From Aurifilum marmelostoma (lineage: Eukaryota > Ascomycota > Sordariomycetes > Diaporthales > Cryphonectriaceae), in assembly GCA_027559495.1 (NCBI GenBank), contig JAMXSV010000008.1, forward strand, positions 186,001 through 250,000: a DNA stretch of 64,000 bases, written 5' to 3'. The notes below the pieces were generated by a model. The model ran no database searches. It saw only the letters and a list, made by a program, of their open reading frames with translations, and had not been told where the DNA came from. Of the stretch, positions 1 through 10,801 are shown piece after piece (within the stretch, counting starts at the first letter, position 1; each line of letters opens with the position of its first letter). Made by a program: the position numbers and the translations under genes.

Positions 1-635
1 ACTGCTGCTTTACGCTGTCGGGGATGAACCTCTTGATGTTGGACGTGACCCAGTGCTCGAGCTCAGCTGCGCAACGCATAATGCCAGTCAGCACCAACAA
101 GAAGAAGAAGAACAAGAGTTTTCGGGGGAGTGGAGGAGGGGATGAGGAGGGCAATGTCTGAGGCAAGCGTACCAATGCGATCCGTGCCGACCCACTTCAC
201 CAGCAGAAAGCAGAAGGGGAAGTCGGCGACGCTGAGGGCCAGGTATACGCCGACCGCGGCCCAGCCGTACTCGCGCGAGAGCTTTCGCATGCGCGCGCTG
301 AAGGACAGGGACGGCTCCTGTGTCGCGCCGCCGGCCTGTGACCGCCGCGACCATGACCAGCCAAAGTTTCTCCGCTGTGTCCTCGAGAGCTGCCCGGTAC
401 TAGCGCCCCTCCATGCCTGCGAGCTGCGTGGGGTTGAGCGCGTTGCCCTCCAGACCTGCTCGGTGATCCTCTTGCTGCCTGAGACTGTGTGTAGACTCCT
501 CGGTTGTGTGTTCCTCCAGGCCTGTGATGCGAATCGCTGCAGGGCAGACGATGATGTTGTCGTCGTGGCCGTGCTCGTGGCGAGGGGCTGGGGCAGCCGC
601 TGCCCTAAAGCTGGCAATCGAATCGCTCGTAACAT
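1..635 (-). CDS. Mitochondrial DUF1279 / FAM210-like protein, 5' part (runs off the window)
   Basis: Exon 1 is 635-173 and exon 2 is 66 down to the window edge. The intron 67-172 starts GTACGC, ends GCGCAG and joins in frame (...GTDRI-AELEHWV...). The first ~95 residues are rich in Arg, Ser and Thr and poor in acidic residues, as in a mitochondrial presequence. The DUF1279 core follows (SREYGWAAVGVYLALS, then ADFPFCFLLVKWVG), one or two membrane-spanning stretches. After the splice the acidic-aromatic ELEHW segment seen in the family continues. Family knowledge: FAM210-type proteins are mitochondrial membrane proteins linked to organelle translation and maintenance; the biochemical role in fungi is not established. 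The ATG at 633-635 is the first in frame. The 3' part lies outside the window, so full length is unknown. Confidence 0.8.
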
Positions 636-1882
636 GACAAGGCTTGTGTAGGCCGCAGTCTAGGAGAATGTTCGGATCGATTATGGAGGAGGTCGAGGAG
701 GAGGTGGAGGAAGAAGAAGGATAGGACGATACAGAATGACGCGTAGGGTGCGCTCGGGGGAGGGAGATGCGCGGGCTGAACTGCTATGTCCGGGTCCGGT
801 GAAGGCTCTTGCGGCGCTGCAATGTTTCGTCCCGGCGACTCCGAATAAATCTCGTGACCCTTTTTTTTTTTTTTTCCCTCTCCTTCTCTGCCCTCTTTTT
901 CTTAACAGCTGACTGATGGCTATCACAATAGATTTTGCTGTTCGGTCAGCCTCCAAACCACACGGAGCAAGGCTTGTTCTCTAGAGGAGAGATGGGTGTT
1001 GCTGAGAACCCAGAATCCAAGGTTGGTTGTCAAAGTGGTGGTGAGAAGGGTGGCGGTGGTTGTGCATATCACGGCAGCAATTCATTAGTGGACAGCAGCT
1101 CTTGGGTTTTTTCTTCTGCCCCGCGGAGCTATGCTCATGCACCACCCCCTGCTACAATATCCTGCGCTGTCGCTGCACCATGATGCAATCTCTGGGGTCT
1201 GCGGTGCGCCCACTGATTGGTTCAATTGCACCGCAACCGGCCTAGCTACAGCTGTATAGCATGCGTAGCACTACAGCACTGTACTATGTAGTACTGTAGT
1301 AGTGCTGTAAGAGGTACAGTACCCCATTTCCCTTCCCTCTCCTTGATCCTCTCTCATCCAGCTCATAATTTTCCTCTCTGGTTGATCATATGCCAGACAG
1401 GACATGATGTATGATTTATCTGATGCTAAAGGGAATATATTCTTATGATGTGTCAAGCTGAGTATGGCTGCTGTATAAGTGCTTTCAAGAACAAACACTC
1501 GTCATATCATCTGATACGCTGTACCTTTTTGTGCTACTTAGGTATTCCAAGTCTCTGTCATAGCAATTCCACCTCAACTCATATTGTGTGTATCATTCAT
1601 ACAAATGCTTTAAGTAATATCTAAGGCCGTATAAGATGGCTTTATCACAAGCACAATTTACACCTTGACTGGCATCTTGCCTGAACTACTTCTTCACCAA
1701 CTTGGCTGCAAGCCATAATCGGTACATGGCTAGCCTCTTGGGTCCATTGTGGGGTGCCTTCTTTCCTATCTCAGTATCACAACATCAACCCTTCACTACT
1801 TCCTCTCAAAAAAAACTAGGAGAACACCCAGAAAACCACACAACACACAAAACTTCAAAGGGAAGGAGAGAATTACATCACA
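636..1882. other. Divergent intergenic region between DUF1279 gene and PHYH-like gene
   Basis: No supported gene in 1.25 kb. It should hold the promoters of the two divergent genes. It contains a T15 run near 859-874, a nested hairpin at 1267-1306 (reported separately), and an A-rich, ACA-repeat leader just upstream of the PHYH-like start. Confidence 0.6.
1267..1306. repeat. Nested inverted repeat (hairpin) rich in GTAC/TAGT
   Basis: AGCACTAC at 1267-1274 pairs with GTAGTGCT at 1299-1306. Inside it, GTACT at 1281-1285 pairs with AGTAC at 1290-1294 around a four-base loop. Similar GTACTGC-type hairpin sequence recurs in other spacers (about 29471-29560, 42366-42396 and 58903-58935). It could be a dispersed short repeat or a binding-site cluster; function unknown. 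Confidence 0.5.
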
Positions 1883-2941
1883 ATGGCAGAAGAGTTCCAC
1901 ACTGCAGGCGGCCTGAGCCCCGCCCAGCTCGACACTTTCAACCGCGACGGCTACCTCATCATCCCCGACGCCCTCACCCCCACCACGGTCCAGTCTCTCC
2001 TCGACGAGACCCACGCCCTCCTCGCAGGCCTCGACCTCACCTCCCACCCCATGACCACCTTCTCGACAGGCGGCGAGGACGGCGAGGGCGAGCACGTGGG
2101 CGACGACTACTTCCTCACCTCGGGCGACAAGATTCGCTTCTTCTTCGAGGAGGACGCCTTCGACTGCGCCACCGGCCAGCTGGTCAAGCCCAAGGAGCGC
2201 GCCATCAACAAGATCGGTCACTACTTGCACGCCCTGTCACCGCCCTTTGCCCGCCTGCTCCAGCCGGACAACGAGGGCACTGCAGCGCCGTCATCGGCAT
2301 CTCACCCGGCAGCCATCGCCCGCTCCCTGGGCTTTACTGACCCCCGCTGCCTCCAGAGCATGATCATCTGCAAGCAGCCCGAGATAGGTGGCGCCGTACC
2401 CCCCTCACCAGGATAGCACGTTCCTGTATACGGAGCCCCCGAGTGCTGTAGGTTTCTGGTACGCCCTCGAGGATGCCGCCCTCGAGAACGGCTGCCTGAG
2501 CTTTGCGCCGGGCTCGCACAGGGTGAGTAATGTGGTTTGGATGCTGTTTTGTCGTTTCCAGTATGGCTAATTTGTCTGTTCCTTTTCCTTTCGCCTTTGC
2601 AGTGGGCACCCATCTCTAAACGCCTTGTGCGGAAGGCCGGCAATGCAGGTACCGAGATGGTGACCAACGAGGGATCCCAGTTCCCGCCAGGTGACGAGTA
2701 CGGGCTCAAGGACAAGACCGGGAGTGAGGAGGAGGAGAAGTACGTGCCCGGTGAGGTCAAGGCCGGGTCGCTCGTCCTGATTCACGGCAACCTGCTCCAC
2801 AAGAGCGAGAAGAACCTGAGCCAGAAGGGACGCATCATCTACACCTTTCACGTCATTGAGGGCGGCCAGGGAAGGGCGTATGATGCGAGGAACTGGCTGC
2901 AGCCGCCGGCAGAGGGGTTTACAAGTTTATATTCCTCATGA
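1883..2941 (+). CDS. Phytanoyl-CoA dioxygenase-like Fe(II)/2-oxoglutarate oxygenase, frame broken at a C-run
   Basis: Exons are 1883-2522 and 2603-2941; the intron 2523-2602 (GTGAGT...TTTGCAG) joins GSHR to WAPISKR. The family (PHYH/PHYHD1) hydroxylates acyl-CoA or related substrates using Fe(II) and 2-oxoglutarate. Visible family blocks are SGDKIRFFFEEDAF, the CKQPEIGG block, then HQDSTFLYTEP carrying the HxD iron ligands (His codon 2406-2408, Asp 2412-2414), ENGCLSFAPGSHR, and LIHGNLLHKS with the distal His. The N-terminal frame meets TAG just after the C6 run at 2399-2404, while the HxD block lies in another frame. Removing one C would restore continuity, and no intron fits the gap. I read this as one gene with either an assembly indel or a real null mutation. 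An AATAAA lies 32 bases after the stop. The substrate cannot be inferred. Confidence 0.78.
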
Positions 2942-3779
2942 CAGCAGGCGAGGCAGAGGTTCACTTACAGACAATAAATCTCTGTTCACTTCAAGCCATC
3001 GTCTAGGAGACACTATAACACACCGAATGAATGTTTTGAGAAGCTTCCGTCCTTGGTCAATTTCTTTTTTACCTTGGCCTCCGCAGTTATTCAATAGTCC
3101 TCCCTGGCAAGTATCTGAGCAGCCCACACGACCTGACCGCCTCATTATATCGGGCTACTCGGATGCAGTTCTCGTAAACGACCCATCGCCAACGTAGATA
3201 GACCATTACCGCCCACCCACTCCACTACCCCTCAGCTGATTCCACCGCACCAGGAAGAAACGTAGAAGAAAAAGGAAAACATTGGTAGCTGCTGTGTGCG
3301 AAAGGAGAATGAGAACCCCTGATTATCGGTCTTTGCTTTGATTTCCGCATTTATCGACACGGAGACGTCCACCACCGTCACCACCAGAGCCATCTTTTTT
3401 CTTTTCCCATATATGTCACCCCGTTGATGAGAATTTGATGTTCAGGAAGCCACCTCCATCCCCTTCAACGTATGCGGCCCCGGCTTGCAGGGCCAAGTTG
3501 TGTATTCGTACAGTTTCTTTTTTCGTTTTGTTGGGCCCCTGCCCTCCTCCCCTTTTTTTTTCCTTTTTCTTTTTCTTCTTGAAGGTCCATAGCCATCCCC
3601 TTTCCGGAGTCTGGGTCTGCATGCGAAAACAGACCCGTGATGGCAAGCCCGCCACCATGGAGCCATCCATCCTGTCCGCGCAAAGCTAGGCTCATCCACC
3701 TTCTGTGTGAGCTGGGGAAACGAAAGGATGGACAACGCCTCCTTTCTTTTTTCTTCCTTTTTTTTCTTTTCTCTTTTTA
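2942..3779. other. Convergent 3' intergenic region
   Basis: This lies between the 3' ends of the PHYH-like gene and the HRP1-type gene. It has long T-rich tracts (about 3550-3580 and 3747-3778), which on the minus strand are A/G-rich downstream sequence. The overlapping ORFs here are low complexity and unsupported. Confidence 0.55.
2973..2978 (+). promoter_or_regulatory. Candidate poly(A) signal of PHYH-like gene
   Basis: AATAAA lies 32 bases downstream of the stop codon on the coding strand, a typical distance. Fungal poly(A) signals are degenerate, so this is suggestive only. Confidence 0.4.
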
Positions 3780-6700
3780 TCATCGTCCATAAGGATGGAA
3801 GCCTCTGGTGCCACCACCGCGACCGCCACCGCGGTAATTGGCACCAGGTCTGCCTGCGTTCTTGGGACCTGTCGGAGCGTTCGCAGGAGGTGCCTTGCTG
3901 GGATCTACAGGACCAGGCGACTGGCTCTGCTGATTCTGGTACCCACCACCACCACGGCCACGGTTGAAACCGCCACCTCTGGGACCACCAGGGCCGCCCA
4001 TTTGGACGTTGGGCTGAGGGACATCGTCGTACATGCCCTCCCAGGACGTCGGCGCGCCGCCGCCTGCACCACCGCCCATGCCGTAGCCCTGCTGGCCACC
4101 GTAACCACCACCACCTCCTCCTCCACCTCCGCCGCCGCCCCGAGCATACTTCTGTTGCTCGAACATCTGCTGCTCGTAGGCATTAAAGCCAGGTCGCTGG
4201 CCGCCTGCTTGAGGTCCGCCGCCCTGCTGATTCTGGCCGCCGCCACCTCCTCCTCCGCCACCCCCCATCTGGTTCATCATCTGTTGCATCATGGCGGGGT
4301 TCATACCACCCTGCATCTGGTTGTTCGGACCACCACCACCACCGCGACCTGCCTGCTGCGCCATCATCTGTTGCATCTGTTGCATCTGCTGCATCTGCAT
4401 CATCTGCATCATCTGGGCCTGCGGGTTCATACCGCCCATGCCTCCGGCCATGCCGCGGTTCATCGCCATCTGCTGCTGCCACATGGCGAACATCTGCTGC
4501 ATCTGCTGCATCTGGCGCGCCATAGCCTGGGGCGTCATGCCGCCAGCCCCGGCACCCATGCCGCTGCCGCCCTCCTCCATTTTGTTACCTCCCGGACCTG
4601 TCATACCGCCCTTACCGCGCCCGAACTTGCCGGCAGGACCGCCTCGACCGCGGGCCTCTTCTTCCTCGCGCATGTTGCCGCGCGGCTGGGCCTTCTTGAC
4701 CTCGATGGGCTTGCCGTGGATGGCTAGGTCGGTAGAGAGACACGCATCGACGCCGGCCTCGGACTCGAAAGTGACAAAGCCGAAACCTCGGGGTCGGCCA
4801 GTATCCTTGTCCATCATGAGGGTTGCGTCGACAACGCGGCCAAACTGGGCAAAATACTCCCTGAACTCGGCGTCCGTAGTCTCTTGAGACACGCCTCCTA
4901 CGAAGATCTTGCTCGTCTTCTCTTGCTCATCTCGTGGGATGGCCCGCTTGGGATCGATCTTGTTCGTTGCCGCCCCGTCAGCATGAGTTCATCACTCACT
5001 GTCGGTGATCTCCACCCCAGGTTCTGGACATGTTTCTTACGATTTTGCCGTCGAGATAATGCTCCTTGACCATCACCACATTCACCGTTTTCGGGTCCTT
5101 GAATGTCAGAAAACCAAACCCTCGCGAGCGGCCCGTGGCGCCATCCCGCATCACCGTGCACTCGGTTACCTCGCCAAACTGCGTAAAATATTCTCGAAGG
5201 GAATCTTGCAGTCAAGAATCAGCATCGGCGAGGAATAATACATCAGGGAATCCACTACTGAGAGGCTTCCTTACCATCTGTGGTTTCCCAGTTGAGGCCG
5301 CCAATGAACATCTTGCTGTGATGAAAGACACGTTAGCATCCTTCCTTTCCCCTATCCCTGCATTCCATGCTGCAACAGTGATGCGCAAAGCTTGTCTATG
5401 TTGTCCTTTGTTCTCTCATGCGGGCAAAGATCCACGACTCCTGCCAACCATGTCTTGCCCCGGGAGGGTATTGCTGCACTGGCTTGCACCGCAGCAAACA
5501 TGGCCAGATGGACCGTCAAGGGAGAACGAGTCTCTCTTTCCGCTTCGGTGATATTGATGGGTAGTCTCTTCGCGGTGTGTTTTTACCGAGTGCGATTCAA
5601 CAGGATCGAGTGTGGTGACCAGACTCTGATGAGAGCACTGCATGCGGTGTTCGTCATCATCATCGTGAGGCTGCTGAAACGGAATGTGTGGCTGTCATGG
5701 TCGCCCTCCAGAGGTACACTAGCATTGTCGTGCCCATGATTGCCGGAGTAATGCTGGGTAGGGTTTGATGTGGAAATGTTGTTTGGGATGGTGTGTGACG
5801 AGGCCGGCTTCTGCTGAATCTGTCGCGTATCGGTGGACGACGTCCTGTATCGCCTCATGACTCTCACGTTTGGAGAAAAGGCGACGCAGCGCAGGTTTGT
5901 CGAGAATTCTGAGATCTTGTTGGTACTGTCTCTCTGTCTCTCTCTCTCTCTCTTGCTATCGTCAAGCTAGGTACTGACTGGCTCGAGCGCTATCCGCTTC
6001 GCATCCAACCTTTACACATGAGTCCTGGAGAAGAGCGGAAGGAATTCAGTGAGGAATTCGGTCTTCCAATAGCCTCAAGTACCAACCATGGGCTATTTTG
6101 GGACTCTCAAGCGCCTCAGAGAGCGCTGCTGCTCTTGACTTTCTTGCAGATCGATTCGAGAGGTGAAGGCCTCCTTGACTTTTCTCGATTTGATGCGACA
6201 TCTCTCCGCAAGTGTGCATCCCAGTTGTAGTAGGCCTGCTCTTTCTGCTTCCTTGTCCGTACACCTCATGGAAGCGTAGGATCTGATCTTGCTTGCTGAT
6301 GATATAGAGAGGCCTGCCCAGGCTCGGCTGTCTTTTGATGACAATTCTCCCAGCCTCGTACACAGCCCGTGAGAGTGCCCTGGCGATAGCCATCGTAGTT
6401 CTCCTCCACGATGAAACACTCAAGATTATCCCGGATAATGATACCGCCGGTGTTCACCCTGCAGGTAGACATTCTACCGTGGCGCCACGATGGTCCAGTG
6501 CCTTGTTCAGGGATCTTCAGGATGCCCCTTGGCCCGGCTCTTGCCAATCCAACAACAGCCGCAGAATTTGAGTGTGGGACCCAGCGCATGAAGTGTGGCG
6601 ATGACCTCCCACAGCCAAGGCCTATTTGACCATGCTTTTACGCACTCAAGGCGTTGTGACAAGACGAACGCAAACATCATGTTGCATTAGGGACAGGCAA

Positions 6701-7171
6701 AGGGGGGGAAAGGGGGAGGAGGAGAGTTCCAAAGGGGTTTTGGACAACTTACCCATCTTCTTTGGCGTTAGGACCTTTGTGTGGTGCGGGTGCAGCAGTG
6801 TTGTTGTGATAAGACGGTGTTTCGGGAGCGTGGGACTCGTCGTTACCGAGGTTGAAATCCACATCATCGTCGTCCTCTTCGTACTCTTCGTTGCCGTTCA
6901 TGTGGTAGTCGCCGCCGGCGTCCCCACCCACATTCTGAGCATTATTGTTGGCAACTTCGTCTTCTTGTTTGGCAACAGGCTCAGCCGCAGGAGGAACAGC
7001 AGGCTCAGGAGGGGGTGGTGGTGGCGCCGCCGCCTTGGCAGGTTCGTCATCGTTGTAGCTATGCGCGAGACCAGGTCAGCGATTGCGAGTGCATAAATTG
7101 GGCAGAGGGGCTGGGACGAGTGCTCACAGATCATCGAAGAGATCATCTTCGAAGTTCTCAGGTTCGGTCAT
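3780..7171 (-). CDS. HRP1: HRP1/Nab4-type hnRNP with two RRMs and Gly/Gln/Met-rich tail
   Basis: Exons: 7171-7128, 7058-6753, 5315-5275, 5204-5041 and 4958-3780, totalling 1734 nt, 577 residues. Phases close at every junction. The N-terminus is acidic and proline-rich. RRM1 is about residues 118-190 (KMFIGGLNW as RNP2, RSRGFGFLTF as RNP1). RRM2 is about 201-275 (KIFVGGVSQ and RPRGFGFVTF). The linker IDPKRAIPRDEQEKTSKIF is the HRP1/Musashi-DAZAP type. The tail carries Gln/Met and polyglycine runs and ends in RGG-like Arg/Gly sequence. Family role: mRNA 3'-end cleavage factor IB and nucleocytoplasmic mRNA binding. Introns 7059-7127, 5205-5274 and 4959-5040 are 69-82 nt, but 5316-6752 is 1437 nt, very long for this genome. 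The divergent partner is GYP1. Confidence 0.9.
5316..6752 (-). other. Unusually long intron (1437 nt) of the HRP1-type gene
   Basis: The donor on the minus strand is G|GTAAGT and the acceptor is CATCACAG. The junction joins KEDG to KMFIGG, which is continuous in the family, so no coding exon appears to be missing. A CT dinucleotide run (plus strand about 5932-5955) lies inside. No ORF inside resembles a protein I know. Confidence 0.72.
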
Positions 7172-7877
7172 GACGGGCAGTGGTCGGAGTCCTGTACAGG
7201 AGAGGAAAACTGTGCTGGGAGGGTGTGCAGCTTGACCACGTCAACACTCGGCCAAGTCGCGCTCTCGAGAGGGGCAGGGAACGAGATGTGTAAATGGAAG
7301 GGGAAGGAGGAAATAAGAGTTGTTGACAACAGCTCTCCAGACAAAAAAATGGGTTGGACGACACCTGTCGCTCGAGAGAAGGCTGTGGTCTTTCGGGAAA
7401 GAGATAGAAGGTCAAGGGATTGAGGGTCGAGGTCAGAAGTCAAGATGCTCAGTCAGCTGGTACCTCTGTAGCCTTGCCAGTGTAAATTGCAGGGAAGTGG
7501 TGGTGGGCTTATCGATAAGCGTGACACAAGCACGACAAGTACCATCGGCTGGTCCGTGCCCTTCGGGCAACGTCAACGGCGGGCTCTATTGAGTAGTGTA
7601 GGCAGGCGGGGGAGCCGATCTACGGCAGGTGGTGCTCTCTCTCTGCTGTTACAGCAGGGTCAGTCCAGTCCACTCAGCAGCACCAGGCTAGGGACTGGAG
7701 ACTCTCAGGCCTCTTATGTGTCGTGCCAGCGCCCGAGGGTCAAACAAACTGGTGGATGCCTCGATCGTCTCTTGTCCGGTGACTTGAAGCAAAGCTGAGA
7801 AGGAATCACCACCTTTTCACCTCGGCAACAATGAGCTGATACATTCAAATCACTGGTCCAAGGCCTATCCCTCAATC
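7172..7877. other. Divergent promoter region HRP1-type / GYP1
   Basis: 706 bases separate the two start codons. No ORF is supported. Both 5' leaders and promoters must lie here. Confidence 0.55.
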
Positions 7878-10087
7878 ATGTTTTCATCTTCTGGTGGAAG
7901 CGGCAAGAAGCCACCTCCACAGGTGAGTTTTGACCTGTGGCAATCGTCCGTGATGCTCAATCTTAGACTGACTTGGTACAGCAGGAGATGGTTCAAGTCG
8001 GTTCGTCTTTGCTTCGGCCCCCCCCCCCCAACCCTCCTCCCTTTTTGCCCATCTCCAGCTCATGTTGACTGGGCCTGCTGACTGACTGGCTGCTCTTGCT
8101 TGCTTGTCCATAACAGAAAGGTCCGAGTATGTAATGCGCACCTCTGATGTGGTGATTGCCCTCCGCTGATATGTGGCGATGCTGATACTAGAAACAGTTC
8201 TGCCTCCCCGTTTTGGCGCAATACCACACCAACGAATGGCCCAAAGAAGACGACCCGCGAGTCTAGCCTCGTCGTGGGCGCAGCATACTCACATGCAGAC
8301 ATGCTGAAGTTTGACTCCTTGTGAGACAGACCTTCCGTAACACATACACACCTTGGACTGTTGAGGGGCTGACCATGTACCCAGAAATGTCTCGACCAGC
8401 TCATCCTCGACCCGTCCCCAGACACCTTCGTCCTCCCACGCCAGCCGACCAGCCGCTTCTCCGCAGCGATCAAACCACGGCCGCGGCCAGACGTCGCCCC
8501 CCTTCAAGACTTACATGAGCTTTCTCTCGAACACGAACGAGGACTGGAATGCGGACGATGCTGAAATTTACGACTACGATGACGACGATGGGGACGATTT
8601 TGGCCTGCCCAGCTTGTCGAACATGAAGAGGAGGACTAAGCGCATACAGGATGCCCACGCGAAAGCGAGCGCCAGCTCTACCCCGCAGCCGCCAGACATA
8701 GATACTTTCGATTCAAACGCGAGGAGACGTTCGGGCAGCGCCGATATTGCCATCGAGCGCCCAGCCCCATCATACCCCATGCCGAAGAAGAGCGAGGGCA
8801 AGATATTGAGACCCCAATACAAGGACATTTTGAGGGACCCGGCAAATGCCTTGCATCTCATCAGCCACCCCTCAGCGCCTGCGAACGCCTCATCCAAGGA
8901 GGTTGATGCGATCAACTCCAGGATAACGAGGATAAATAAGTTCAAGAGAATTCTTCAGGCCTCTACCGTCGCCTTGCCAGACCTGAGGTCGGCCGCGTGG
9001 TCTGGTGTTCCCGAGGAAGTGAGGGCAATGACATGGCAGCTGTTGCTCTCCTACCTACCGACCGGTAGTGAGAGGAGGGTCGCGACCCTGGAGCGCAAGC
9101 GCAAGGAGTATCTAGACGGCGTGAAACAGGCTTTTGACAAGGGCACAGGCAACACAGGAAGCAGTGCGCCCATAGCGGCCAAGGGCAGCAACAGAGGGCT
9201 AGATGAGGCAGTCTGGCACCAGATCAGCATCGATGTACCACGGACAAATCCTCACATCGAATTATACAGCTATGAGGCTACACAACGCTCTCTCGAACGC
9301 ATCCTCTACGTTTGGGCGGTGCGCCATCCAGCAAGCGGATATGTCCAAGGCATTAACGATCTGGTGACGCCATTCTGGCAGACGTTCCTTGGCGTGTACA
9401 TTACGGATCCAGATATCGAGTCGGGCATGGACCCGGGTCAGCTGCCAAAGGCCGTGTTGGATGCCGTGGAGGCCGACTCGTTCTGGTGCCTGACGAAGCT
9501 GCTAGATGGGATCCAGGACCACTATATCGTGGCGCAGCCTGGGATACAGCGACAAGTCCGGGCTCTACAGGACCTCACAGCCAGAATCGATGCGGGGCTG
9601 GCCAGGCATCTGGAGAAGGAGCACGTCGAGTTTATACAGTTCAGCTTCAGGTGGATGAACTGCCTGCTGATGAGAGAGATCAGCGTGAAGAACACCATTA
9701 GGATGTGGGACACGTACATGGTGAGTCGCTGCCGGTGGTGGTACTTGCTGCTAAAAAAAAAAAAAAATCCCCCATTACCTGCTGTCTCTTTCTATGTCCA
9801 TCATTGACTGACAGGCGTCGCAGGCCGAGGAGAATGGCTTCTCCGAGTTCCATCTCTACGTTTGTGCCGCATTCTTGGTCAAGTGGTCCGACAAGCTCAT
9901 CAAGATGGACTTTCAGGAGATTATGATGTTCCTGCAGTCGCTGCCGACGCGCGAGTGGACCGAGAAGGACATTGAGCTGCTGCTGAGCGAGGCGTACATT
10001 TGGCAGAGCCTGTTTAAGGGTTCTGCGGCGCACTTGAGAGGCGGCCCTTCGTCGAACAGGAGCCTGTCGCAAGGTCTGCAGCTATGA
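7878..10087 (+). CDS. GYP1: GYP1-type TBC-domain Rab GTPase-activating protein
   Basis: Proposed exons: 7878-7922, 7985-8000, 8117-8126, 8192-8320, 8385-9720 and 9824-10087, totalling 1800 nt, 599 residues; every junction keeps frame. The first four are small (45, 16, 10 and 129 nt). The N-terminus is low complexity; RPPS-like linker sequence leads into PPFKTYMSFLSNTNEDW. The TBC domain begins near residue 272 (SGVPEEVRAMTWQLLLSYLP). It carries the arginine finger in IDVPRTNP (~347) and the glutamine finger in GYVQGINDL (~384), then MWDTYM and the end block WTEKDIELLLSEA. Family role: speeds GTP hydrolysis on Ypt1/Rab1-like GTPases at the Golgi. The last intron has two in-frame acceptors nine bases apart (after 9814 and 9823); 9823 matches the family better. 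The first 200 coding bases are the least certain part. Confidence 0.87.
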
Positions 10088-10801
10088 AAGAGACGGACGA
10101 AGATGGAAGCCTGAGACGCAATCATCTGTCACAATCGGCCCCTGGGGAGGTCATGGTCCATTACGGGGGAAAGGTGTAGGCTAGGGGAGGCGGATCACCT
10201 ACGTATGGTCTGTTACGTGAATTCAGACCACCACTACTATATAAAAATCACAATTAATATTCCCCAAACATGTGTGGCTGGCGATAGGTCTGGTGATTAG
10301 TCAAGACACATTTCCACGAGGCACAAAGAGAAAGAGACGCAGTCAAGAGCAGTGAGAGGACAACTCTCTACCGTAGATGATGGACATGTCAAGGTTACTA
10401 CGGCCTCTTGTTCTTTTTCTGAAGAGGGAGAAGAAATAAAAATAAATGCTCATGAGTTCGTGATGCTGCCGCCAGCCTATCTGATTCCATGTATATCCCC
10501 CCACCCGGCCCGAGTCTATGACTCCCCAAAAGGGCGCCCCTCCTCCCGTATATTACAACAATACAGACTTTGATACACAAGGGAGGAAAGAAGAGATGAA
10601 AGTGCACTACTTCTCAGGCAATGCGCCAAATTTCCCCTTGGATGTTTTCCGAACCTTTTATCTTTGGAGAGGAAAAAGTAGAATGGTCAAGCCCGTGATC
10701 TGGGATCCACAGCCGCCCGCATAGACTGACTGCATGTGAAAATCAGTCCTTGTGCCAGGCGGATAGGATGGCCACCCCCCTTCCACTGTGCAAGTGATCA
10801 T
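10088..10801. other. Convergent 3' intergenic region
   Basis: This lies between GYP1 and the histone chaperone gene. AATAAA-like sequences occur near 10436-10445, but they are about 350 bases past the GYP1 stop. No gene seen. Confidence 0.5.

Noticed and set aside
1702..2340. 212-codon plus-strand ORF starting upstream of the PHYH-like gene
   Set aside because: Its 3' part is an out-of-frame translation of the PHYH-like exon, giving Arg/Pro/His-rich sequence.
3795..4727. Long plus-strand ORF (310 codons) over the HRP1-type gene
   Set aside because: It is the mirror of the Gly/Gln/Met-rich coding exon; its Thr/Ala/His/Leu composition is what the complement of such repeats gives.
8289..8507. 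72-codon minus-strand ORF in the GYP1 5' region
   Set aside because: Overlaps the coding exons whose frames all join; it has no domain.
10401..10450. AATAAA-like sequences as GYP1 poly(A) signal
   Set aside because: About 350 bases beyond the stop; too far to assign without 3'-end data.
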